A stretch of 64,000 bases of DNA from Saussurea involucrata. Lineage: Eukaryota > Streptophyta > Magnoliopsida > Asterales > Asteraceae. Below the pieces are notes generated by a model. It saw only the letters and a program-made list of their open reading frames with translations. It did no database searches and was not told the DNA's origin. Positions 1-8,633 of this stretch are shown in pieces; the stretch's first letter is position 1, and every line of letters begins with the position of its first letter. Location: assembly GCA_033807775.1 (NCBI GenBank), contig CM066322.1, positions 23,900,501 through 23,964,500 of the forward strand, written 5' to 3'. Position numbers and translations under genes: made by a program.

Positions 1-2
1 CT

Positions 3-842
3 CTTATTCCCATTATTCGCGGTGGGGGTACTTTAGGGTTAGAATTGCCAATTCGCAATAATTTGAGTAATATGGGATTAGATTTGCCAAGTTTGAGGAA
101 AAGCAATGAAGTTGAGTTTAGGGTTGATTTAGAGGTTTTGGTTCAACCATATTTGAATGCTATGGTTTCTGGTCTTTTCTTGATTGTTTCGCATCTTGAT
201 TCGCGGATCCAACAAGGGTTTGTTCCGCGAGCTCTGATTGTAGGGGTTGGAGGTGGATCTTTGTTGAGTTTCTTGAACACCCAACTCGGGTTTAATGTTG
301 TTGGAATGGAGATTGATGAGGTTGTTGTGCAGGTTGCAAGAAAGTATTTTGGGTTAAATCTTCAGAGTTCTCTTCGACTATGTATTGGAGATGGTATTCG
401 AATGATTGAAGATTTTGCTCGCAGACGAGCAGCAGGGAATATTAGTATGCGTGTTTCGCAGGCTAGTAAAGATTATTTGGATGGTAAATTTGATGTGGTT
501 ATGGTGGATTTGGATTCGAGTGATGCGAAAAGTGGCATTTATGCTCCTCCACCGGGAATTGTTAGGAGGCCGGTTTTTGTGGCTGCGAGATCATTTCTTT
601 ATGATCATGGTGTTTTTATCATCAAAGTGGTTACTCCTGAAGACAAGTTTCGTGTGGGGGTGATAAACGAACTTAAAGATGTTTTTCACAAGGTGTATGA
701 AATAGATGTTGGGAAGGAAGGTAATTTCGTTCTTGTGGCCACTGTGTCGCCAATTGGATCTAATGACAATAACAACGATTTATACATAAAAATGAGATAT
801 GCGGTTTCAGGAGCATATGTAGATTCTATAAAGGAATTGTGA
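3..842 (+). CDS. METTL13-like methyltransferase, 3' part (gene starts before the window)
   Basis: The frame is open from the first bases of the window to a TGA at 840-842, so the 5' end lies outside. The protein matches the C-terminal half of the complete paralogue at 5952-7352 almost residue by residue. It has a Rossmann-type SAM-binding loop (VGVGGGSLLSF), an acidic residue after the next strand (GMEIDEV) and the motif DVVMVDLDSSD. These belong to the spermidine-synthase-like methyltransferase fold found in the C-terminal domain of METTL13 proteins, whose animal member methylates eEF1A. It differs from its neighbour by a short insertion ahead of the GLDLPSLRK motif and by a longer loop before DVVMVDLDSS. 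No stop or frameshift is visible, so it is probably a working tandem duplicate. The substrate in plants is not evident from sequence. Confidence 0.78.
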   Translation, partial: LIPIIRGGGTLGLELPIRNNLSNMGLDLPSLRKSNEVEFRVDLEVLVQPYLNAMVSGLFLIVSHLDSRIQQGFVPRALIVGVGGGSLLSFLNTQLGFNVVGMEIDEVVVQVARKYFGLNLQSSLRLCIGDGIRMIEDFARRRAAGNISMRVSQASKDYLDGKFDVVMVDLDSSDAKSGIYAPPPGIVRRPVFVAARSFLYDHGVFIIKVVTPEDKFRVGVINELKDVFHKVYEIDVGKEGNFVLVATVSPIGSNDNNNDLYIKMRYAVSGAYVDSIKEL

Positions 843-1225
843 TTTCAAAGAGCCACTTCTACTTCCCAGAACAGGTTTATTCGATTTGTTACTAGTAATA
901 GTAGTTGTAGGTTTGATGAGAAGCAGAGAGCTCGTTAAAACGTAAACATACATTGTAACCAAGAACAAGATTCCCACAAAAATTGTGAATTCTGTACATT
1001 TCTTTTACAGCTCTCAACTTTGTGTTGAATTCATTTTCCTGAAAAGCTATAGGATGCATCAAATTGATGGTTTATGTTTGTGTGTAGAATGATATGTATA
1101 ATCTTTTGATAAACTGTCAAACCAGAAATCTTATTTATCCAGGAATCAGGAGGTTTGTTTATAGATTTTCTGCAAAATACTGCAACAACTTTGAGATTTA
1201 AGGGTTTGTGGGTTCTGATTGATTC
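843..1225 (+). repeat. 3' flank shared with the downstream paralogue
   Basis: This stretch resembles 7353-7787 (for example the shared blocks around the phrases ACAAAAATTGTGAATTCTG and AGATTTTCTGCAAAAT). The tandem gene duplication therefore included several hundred bases of 3' UTR and flank. The two copies differ by many substitutions and short indels, so the duplication is not recent. Confidence 0.7.
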
Positions 1226-2256
1226 ATTACTCGATCAAACGATATCCTGCATAAACTTGTTAGGTTTCTAATGTTCCACTATTATAATCAGTACTCGAAT
1301 ATAAAGGGTTTTGGTGTTCCATGGTTTTCTTATTACGATTTTCAAAGGTTTTAATAAATTCCAACAAAGCTTTTAGGTTAAAACATCTCGAATGGTTGTT
1401 TGAAGATGACTTGAAAAAGGATTGAAAAAAGCTTGACCATTGAAGAAATCACTTGACTGATCAAATGGTTGATGTTGTTCGAGTCTTTGAAAAATAGAAT
1501 GTGAGAAGCAAAAGAGATAGAAAGTACATTAAGGTGGACCCAACAACCTTTTTATATATTTTTATTTTGTTCAAGTCATCCACGATAGCTTCACCATTGT
1601 GGATGCCCTTATGGCTTTTTAAGAGTGTGCAGGTCTATTGAGTTGGGTTGATTTATCTAAAGTCATTTAAACAACACAACCCTCAAGTAAGATTCGAACC
1701 TACGACCAATCGACCGCTCTAATTTTTTCTGAAGAATTCGCCATGTTATATGACAATTCTGTAACAACTGTCAGGCCATGTATTAATTTTTTAACATTCC
1801 AAAATCACTATGTAAAATTAAGGAGTGTGTTCCAATCAATGTGAGATAGGGAACCAGGCTCCAAAGCCCAATTATACATGTTTTAGTTTTTCTACTTTTT
1901 AAACTAATTTCACAATTTTTTATTCTACCTTCCAAAGAATCATTCTATGAAGTGAATTTCACATGTCATTTTAAAATATTTATGTTCTTTTAATTTGTAT
2001 GACTTTGAATATGAATATAGGGTAAATTGCATGAAAATGCAATATATTTTGATCAAAATTCTATTTTGTGTAACGTTGTTCAAAACGTTCGGTATGTCAG
2101 ATTAATATCTCAGACATATAGATAAAAAATATATTATATAAAACACGAATCAGACAAAAGTACATTGTATGTTTATACATTCTCGTATGTAGAAAATGTA
2201 TTGACATGTTTCAAAACTGAAATCATAAGAATCTAATCCAAAAGAAATTGAAACCA
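1226..2256. other. Intergenic DNA without a recognised gene
   Basis: AT-rich sequence with no credible reading frame. Around 1689-1720 the minus strand reads GGTTCGAATC preceded by a GCGGTCGATTGG-like string, similar to tRNA-type internal promoter boxes. The boxes are too close together for an intact tRNA or SINE, so it is at most a small remnant. Confidence 0.4.
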
Positions 2257-2259
2257 TAA

Positions 2260-2625
2260 AACATCTCCAACAGATTTCCCAAAATTTCTCTAAAATAGAG
2301 AACCAAAAGTTACAATAAAAAAATTTACATTAATCTCCAACTCCAACAGGTTCCCCATTTTAGAGAAAAACATTGATTATAATATTAAAATATTTCATTT
2401 ATCTATTAAAATATTATTTATCTCTTTAATAATTTTTTTCCAAAGATTTCTATTGGTCCTTTTATGTAGCAATCATTTCTGGGATTATCTCCATATTTGG
2501 AGAAAAACTCTTTCTCTCTCGTTTTTTTTTCTCTATTTTGGAGATTGTTTTGAAAAACCGTTGGAGCCAAAATCCATCCCAAAATCCACATATTCTTCAA
2601 AATAGAAAAGCTGTTGGAGATACTC
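2260..2625. mobile_element. Tourist-like MITE (CATCTCCAACAG family), copy 1
   Basis: Terminal inverted repeats read AACATCTCCAACAG at the left and, reversed, GAGTATCTCCAACAG at the right, with TAA on both sides (2257-2259 and 2626-2628). A 3-bp TAA/TTA duplication and a length of 366 bp fit a PIF/Harbinger-type MITE. Related copies lie at 22516-22784 and 23657-24002. The short minus-strand frame inside it has no protein features. Confidence 0.7.
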
Positions 2626-2687
2626 TAAGGCCATCCGTAACGCAAGCGGGCTCGGGCTAGGGAGCGAGTAGGGCGGGCTCCGGTACC

Positions 2688-2708
2688 GGGGGGGGGGGGG
2701 GGGGGGGG
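2688..2708 (+). repeat. Run of 21 G residues
   Basis: An uninterrupted poly-G tract in the left subterminal region of transposon A, just after GGCGGGCTCCGGTACC. The matching part of element B (around 5140-5160) has no such run, so it probably arose by slippage in this copy. The length may be uncertain from sequencing. Confidence 0.85.
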
Positions 2709-2913
2709 TTGGGAGGCGGGTTCCAAAACCCGTTCAACCCGAGGCTTATTTGTTGTTTTTTAAAATTTTTTTAAATAATTTGAAAATAAAGATGTTGGCA
2801 ACGGCTATTTTTTTTTTTCAATTTAATCACACTATATATATAATCCTAACCCATTTTATTTTTCACACAAAACAACTCTCTCATTCTCTTCCATTCTCTA
2901 TATTTTAAACAAT

Positions 2914-4209
2914 ATGGATTCGTCACAACCCGGTTCACCGACCGCATCATCATCCGTAGACAGCGACGAGTTGTTGCATCTACAAAAGGAAATTTTTGCA
3001 GGCTTGGTTCGAGAGACTGCACAATTAAATTATGGTAGCACCGCCTCATCGTCAAGAAGAGAGAGGGGCGCGAACATAGAAAGAGGTCGAGTAGCTGCAA
3101 ACGAGCGGCTTATGCGGGACTACTTTGGCAACAACCCGGTTTATACACCAGATATGTTTAGGCGGCGGTTCAGGATGAGGGGGCAGCAATTCGAACGAAT
3201 AGTTGAAGATTTACAAGGACATTATTCATATTTTACACTTCGGTTGGACGGCAGATACAAAAAAGGTTTTTCTCCGATACAAAAGTGTACTTCCGCTATT
3301 CGGCAATTGGCGTATGGAGTAGCTGCTGACTCACTTGACGAGTACATCCGTATGGGAGAGAAAACGTCACGAGATTGTCTGCACAAATTTTGCACAAGTA
3401 TTATTGAACTGTATGGTCAAAAATATTTACGCAAGCCTACTTTTATTGATATTAAGAAGTTGTACGCCGCGCATGAAGCTAAACACGGATTTCCCGGCAT
3501 GCTCGGAAGCATAGACTGTACTCATTGGGCGTGGGCAAATTGTCCGATAGCATGGCGAGGTCAATTCATGAGAGGTGATCATGAGCACCCGACAATCATG
3601 CTAGAAGCAGTGGCCTCTCAAGATCTATGGATCTGACACGCATACTTTGGTGTTGCCGGTTCCAACAACGACATCAATGTTCTCAATCAGTCGCCCATCT
3701 TCAACGATGTATATGATGGAAAAGCACCCGACTGCCCTTTTGAGGTGAATGTATCCACTTACGAGCACGTATATTATCTAGCGGATGGGATATATCCGGA
3801 ATGGGTTACTTTCGTAAAATCATCTACGTGCCCACATGACCTTAAACGACAAAAGTTCAAGTCCGCGCAAGAAGCGGCTCGTAAAGATGTTGAACGAGCT
3901 TTTGGCGTGCTTAAAGCACGTTGGCATATACTTCATAACCCGGCACGAGGATGGGAACTCTCAAGATTGGGAAACATTATGTACGATTGTGTCATATTAC
4001 ACAATATGATACTCGAAGACGAAGACCATGCTATTTGTGGTGGCGATGAAAACGACCTTTTCACGGATGATATCGAAACCCAAATCAGTGAGGAACAACG
4101 CGCGGCAAATGTTCGAGAAGTCAAAAATCGGGACACTCATAATAACCTTTGGTCGGATTTGGTCGAACATATTTGGCGTATCCAAGTTACCAACAATGAC
4201 GACGAGTAG
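2914..4209 (+). pseudogene. Harbinger (HARBI1/ALP1-like) transposase with one in-frame stop
   Basis: A single frame of about 430 codons starting at ATG 2914, interrupted only by TGA at 3634-3636, where relatives normally have tryptophan in the motif DLWIWHAYFG. It belongs to the DDE_Tnp_4 nuclease family. The three catalytic acids are visible: D201 in GSIDCTHW, D253 in GSNNDINVL and E327 in DVERAFGVLKARW. The family motif LHNMI follows near the C-terminus. The N-terminus is rich in serine and arginine, and the RMRGQQFERIVEDL segment is typical of the plant family. The product would act in the nucleus by cutting the element's terminal repeats with a Myb-like partner. The break removes two of the three catalytic acids, so this copy is inactive unless read through. 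Otherwise it is well preserved, suggesting recent loss. Confidence 0.88.
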
Positions 4210-4474
4210 ATTTTTAAAATTTTAATGAATGTTATTAATTTTTATTTTTATTATTTATCTTATTTTTATTTATTAAAAAATATATGAATATTTTTATTTT
4301 GTTAAATAATTAAATGCATAAATAAAAGAATTAAAAAAAACGAGGTGACAAGAGGGCTTGAGGGTTCCGTTACGCCACTTTAGGGCTTGAGGGTTTGAGG
4401 AGAGGGTTAGGAGAAAAGTTGATGTGGCGCTGAGGTGGCTTTAGGGCTTGAGGGTTGCATTACGGATGGCCTAA

Positions 4475-5243
4475 GGTCATCCGTAGCAATACCCAAAAGC
4501 CCTAGAGCCACCTCAGCGCCACATCAGCTTTTCTCCAAACCCTCTACAAACCCAAAAGTGGAGTAGCAATACCCTAAAGCCCTCTTGCCACCTCATTTTT
4601 TTAATTCTTTTATTTATATATTTAATTATTTAACAAAATAAAAAAATTTATATATTTTTTAATAAATAAAAATAAGATAAATAATAAAACTAAAAATTCA
4701 TATCATTTATTAAAAAATTAAAAATTACAAAATACGAATTAGAATAAATTATTAAATTTTCTAATTCTCTCTTTCTTCGCTAAAGTAGCCCTCAAAATAT
4801 CTCCCTCAAGGTGATCATGCGAGGCTATGAAAAACTCGAAGTCTTTATCAAATCGTTTTTCTAACTCGAGTTGCAACTGTTTTTCTTCGAGTTCAAGTTT
4901 TTTCATTTTATACTCCATCGTACCATCCACATGCTCGTTGGATTCATGATGAAATTTGAGAGAATTTGAGAGAGTTTGAGAGAATTTGGTGTGAAAAAAT
5001 AAGAGGTTTGGGTTAATATATATAGTGTGATTAAATTAAAAAAAAATTAAAAAAATAAATAAACAAAGAGCCGTTAGTTTTTAATATTTTCAAAATTTAA
5101 AAAAAAAATAAGAAATGATCGGGATCAATCGGGTTGGGGAACCCGGGGTTGGAGCCCGCCCTCAAGCCCGATCACCCCCGTAGCAGTACCCGCCTAAGCC
5201 CTTCCCAAACCCGCTCCCAAGCCTGCCTCAGCTACGGATGGTC
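4475..5243 (-). mobile_element. PIF/Harbinger transposon B, internally deleted, inverted relative to A
   Basis: Starts GGTCATCCGTAGC and ends ...GCTACGGATGGTC, with TAA at 4472-4474 (shared with A) and 5244-5246. Its left end equals the inverted right end of A, and its GC-rich right end equals the inverted left end of A. It is 769 bp long and lacks a transposase. It keeps only the tail of another Harbinger gene on the minus strand, so it is a non-autonomous deletion derivative. Confidence 0.82.
4739..4930 (-). pseudogene. C-terminal fragment of Harbinger ORF2 (Myb/NAM-associated-like protein)
   Basis: The minus strand encodes a short charged helix (MKKLELEEKQLQLELEKRF, followed by FIASHDHLEGDI and a lysine-rich end). 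This matches the C-terminal coiled region of plant trihelix/NAM-associated-C proteins, which are the second product of PIF/Harbinger elements. The frame runs upstream without an ATG into what looks like the 5' leader of the gene, so the body of the gene was deleted. It sits in element B, the inverted neighbour of the transposase-bearing element A. Confidence 0.6.
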
Positions 5244-5467
5244 TAAGAACGGCTTTTTCTATAACCAACATGAAACAGTAACGATGAATTTGTAATCTTC
5301 TCATATGTAATGGTATAGTAATATAAATACTATTATAATATTCAAAATAAAAAAACATTTTAAAATTGAATGTAGTTTTTTAAACACATCAATCACTTAC
5401 TTTTAACATTTTCAATCAAAATAATTAAAAATAAAAACACAAAAACTTGGCATGGCTTAATAATTAA

Positions 5468-5764
5468 GGGGGTGTTTGGGATTGCTTATTTAAAACATCT
5501 TATAATTATTTTTAAAAGTGTTTATCAACTTATGTCACGATAAAAAAGGAGTTGAGGGTAAAAATGTAATTTGAACAAATAAGTTATAAGCACTTTTAAA
5601 TAAGTTAAAATGAATTAACTTATCAAAACAATTTATTTGTGGTGGAGAAAAGTCATAAGCACTTTTCGTTTTTTCAATGCAAACACTTAAAATAACTTGT
5701 TTGAGGTGAGGAAAAACAATAAACAAATAAGTCAACAAAAAAATAAGCAATCCCAAACACTCCC
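5468..5764. mobile_element. Tourist-like MITE in the METTL13-like gene promoter
   Basis: Inverted ends GGGGGTGTTTGGGATTGC and, reversed from the right, GGGAGTGTTTGGGATTGC, extended over more than 20 bp. TAA flanks both sides (5465-5467, 5765-5767). It ends 187 bp before the start codon at 5952. The minus-strand frame across it has no protein signature. Confidence 0.78.
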
Positions 5765-5951
5765 TAAGGTCAAATGGCACGGAACGGGAAACAGGGCAGC
5801 AACCGTTCATGGAAATTGAGGAATCAATCTACAAAAACGAAATGGCAGCAACAATCGCCATTTCAAATCAAACGTATACTTTTGATTCTCGATGAACTCT
5901 AGTTTCTGCAACTGATTTTTTTCTCCGTTTTACCCCTCACCAACCCTAACA

Positions 5952-7352
5952 ATGTCACTGGACACATCCAAAATCAAAACCCTAACTCCATCCCAATTCA
6001 TCACTTTCACAATTCCAAACCCCATCAATCACGACTGCTATCTCCGCAGTCCACTCCTCCGCGTCGCCCTCCTCGATTCCCCAACTCCTACCTCCGATGG
6101 CGATCTCCCATTAATCGCCGCCATGGTTGTACCAGGCCACCGCGAATCAGACTGGATATTCAGCACTGAATCCGGCCATTTTCAGCTCCTACTCAGCTTC
6201 TCCAACGTCTCCCGCTTCGTCCTCATCGGTAATAACCCCCCACCTAATTCACAATCCTCAATTTATATTCGCCCTCCGCTTACTGAAACCCTAGATAACG
6301 AGAAACAGAAATTAGAATCCGAATTGAAACCATTAGTAATCGCTTTGCATCCCATTGAGTGTTTTCAAAATGGTTTGCCCCCTGAACCTGTGTTCTTGAC
6401 ATATGAAGATACTACGCTGTATCGTGTGACTATAAATAGATTTGTGGGCCCTTTTGTTGGTGAATTTCTTGTTGAGGATGTTCAAGTGGAAAGTAAAGGT
6501 GATAGTAATAAAGAGTTTAGAAGGAGGTTGAGGTTTAAAAGAATGCCTAATTTGATACAATCGGAGATTCCTCTTATTCCGACTACTCGCGATGGCGCGA
6601 GTAAATTAGGGTTAGATTTGCCAAGTTTGAGGAAAAGGAATGAAGTGGAGTTTAGGGTTGATACAGGGGTTTTGGTTCAGGCATACTTGATTGCTATGGT
6701 TTCTGGTATTTTCTTGATTGTTTCACAGATGGATCGCCGGATTCAACGAGGGTTTGTTCCACGAGCTTTGTGTTTAGGGGTTGGAGGTGGTGCTTTGTTG
6801 AGTTTCTTGAACACCCAACTCGGGTTTGAAGTTGTTGGAGTGGAGGCGGATGAGGTTGTTTTGAGCGTTGCAAGACAGTATTTTGGGTTAAATGATGGGA
6901 ATTCTATTCGAGTAATTCTTGGAGATGCCATCGAATTGATTGAAAACATTGGGGGCACGCGTGATTCACATGTGAATAATGATATTTTGGGTGGTAAATT
7001 TGATGTAGTCATGGTGGATTTGGATTCGAGTGACGCTAGAACTGGTCTTAGTGCTCCTCCACTGGAAATTGTTAGGAAGTCTGTTTTGCAGGCTGCTAGA
7101 TTAGTTCTTGATGATCGTGGTGTTTTTGTCATTAATGTAGTCCCTCCTGACGAACGTTTTTATGTGACGATTATACAAGAACTTCAAGATGTTTTTCACA
7201 AGGTTTATGAAATAAATGTTGAGAATGAAGATAATTTTGTTCTTGTGGCCACTTTATCGCCAATAGTATCTAATGACCGTGAAAATGCTTTATCCAGAAG
7301 GCTGAGAAATGCGGTTTCAGGAGCATATATCGACTCTATAATGGAATTGTGA
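5952..7352 (+). CDS. METTL13-like methyltransferase, complete intronless copy
   Basis: A 466-residue protein; the start is the first ATG, in AACAATGTC after a pyrimidine-rich leader. Residues 1-200 form an N-terminal part that I do not recognise as a methyltransferase domain. Residues 215-466 are a spermidine-synthase-like methyltransferase domain: GLDLPSLRKRNEVEFRVD (about 220-237), SAM loop LCLGVGGGALL (273-283), acidic VEAD (297-300), LGDAIELI (323-330) and DVVMVDLDSSD (351-361). Full-length METTL13 relatives are longer and carry an additional N-terminal methyltransferase domain, which this protein lacks. It probably methylates a protein substrate in the cytosol (inference from the family). 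It is the tandem paralogue of the truncated gene at the window start; transposons now fill the 5 kb between them. Confidence 0.82.
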   Translation: MSLDTSKIKTLTPSQFITFTIPNPINHDCYLRSPLLRVALLDSPTPTSDGDLPLIAAMVVPGHRESDWIFSTESGHFQLLLSFSNVSRFVLIGNNPPPNSQSSIYIRPPLTETLDNEKQKLESELKPLVIALHPIECFQNGLPPEPVFLTYEDTTLYRVTINRFVGPFVGEFLVEDVQVESKGDSNKEFRRRLRFKRMPNLIQSEIPLIPTTRDGASKLGLDLPSLRKRNEVEFRVDTGVLVQAYLIAMVSGIFLIVSQMDRRIQRGFVPRALCLGVGGGALLSFLNTQLGFEVVGVEADEVVLSVARQYFGLNDGNSIRVILGDAIELIENIGGTRDSHVNNDILGGKFDVVMVDLDSSDARTGLSAPPLEIVRKSVLQAARLVLDDRGVFVINVVPPDERFYVTIIQELQDVFHKVYEINVENEDNFVLVATLSPIVSNDRENALSRRLRNAVSGAYIDSIMEL

Positions 7353-8533
7353 TTTTAAAGAGCCTTTTCCACTTCCAGTACAGTTTACAGATTAGGTTAA
7401 TTCGATTTGTTACTAGTTATGGTCATCATACTTTGTTTTTTTTCATTAGATATAGGGAGAAATTTGAACCCCACAATTGAAGTATAGTATTTGAAGATTT
7501 GATGAGAAGCGGATACTTCATTAAATGTGAACATACATAGCATTAGCAAGAAGAAGATTCTCACAAAAATTGTGAATTCTGTCCATTTCTCTTATGGCTA
7601 TCAACTTTGTGTTTAATTCATTTTATGTTTGTGTGTATCTATGTAGAATGATAAGAATAATGTCTTGATGAACTGTCAAATTAGAAATCTTATTTATCAA
7701 AGAAGCAGGGGGTTTATACATAGATTTTCTGCAAAATCTTGCAAGAAGTTTGAGATTTCAGGGTTTGTGGGTTCAGATGGATTTGTGTTGTATGTATAAA
7801 TGGAGGTTGCTCAAGGATCATGACTGTTATTTGATGTTAGTAAACCTGCTATGCACCAATGATAATTACAATCTATTTCTGGTATATTTGTGTTTGTTTG
7901 GTTTGATTTATATTTCTGTATAAATTTTAACAAGGATAATGACTTTTGAAATATCATACACAAAGACAATAATAATCACAAGATGTTTAACGAATTTCGT
8001 ATCAAGGGGGAAAATCATATAGAAATTGTCTTAAATGTTAGAAACCATGGAAATCGATTTGTATATGTTGTTTAATTGATGAAACATATGTGAACATTTT
8101 GTGTTCATACATGTTGTTTCATGATATGAATGTCAAGGAATGTTTTTACAAGTGAAAAAAACACACATGTATGTTTATACATGAAACACAGACTAACACT
8201 CACACAAAAGAACAAAACATGTGAAACAATATGAATCATAGCTTAAAATGGAAAAGAACAAAACATGTGAAACAATATGACTTTTAGATGATTTGCAGTT
8301 TCATATACAATATGTCAAGAAACAAAAAGTTAAAACCCCGATAACTTGCAAATCAAAGTATAGGGTTAAATTTGAAAACTCATTCATAGTTCAGGGTTTA
8401 TGGCTGGCTATTTAATATTTATCAAGCCCAAGTAGGTTACGGGCTCAACAGCTCCCTCCACAGTCCACACTACCTATTTCTCTTTACTTCTCGCCGCCGC
8501 GAACCCTCATTGACAGCCACCGTCTTCTTTCTC
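7353..8533. other. 3' flank of the METTL13-like gene and intergenic DNA
   Basis: 7353-7787 is the diverged copy of 843-1225. The rest is AT-rich and without a gene. At 8206-8281 a unit of about 46 bp containing AACAAAACATGTGAAACAATATGA occurs nearly twice in tandem. From about 8440 the sequence becomes CT-rich and GC-richer (CTTCTCGCCGCCGCGAACCC), fitting the 5' UTR of the next gene. Confidence 0.55.
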
Positions 8534-8633
8534 CGCCATTAACGTACGCAGAGGTATGTACAAATTTACAGTCGTTTCTCCATCGCACCTTTTAATATCT
8601 GTATATGTTTGTTTAATACAGTTGAATTCAAAG

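Larger units (their letters stand above)
2629..4471 (+). mobile_element. PIF/Harbinger transposon A with transposase
   Basis: The element starts GGCCATCCGTAACG and ends with the inverse ...ATTACGGATGGCC, and is flanked by TAA at 2626-2628 and 4472-4474. Subterminal sequences are GC-rich at the left and carry repeats of GGCTTGAGGGTT at the right. It is 1843 bp long and contains one plus-strand transposase frame with a single stop. The second gene usual in autonomous Harbinger elements (a Myb/trihelix-like partner) is absent. The right terminal sequence is the inverted counterpart of the left end of neighbour B, so both belong to one family. Confidence 0.85.

Noticed and set aside
1685..1725. 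tRNA gene from the GGTTCGAATC word
   Set aside because: No acceptor stem or anticodon arm can be formed; A- and B-like boxes are too close together.
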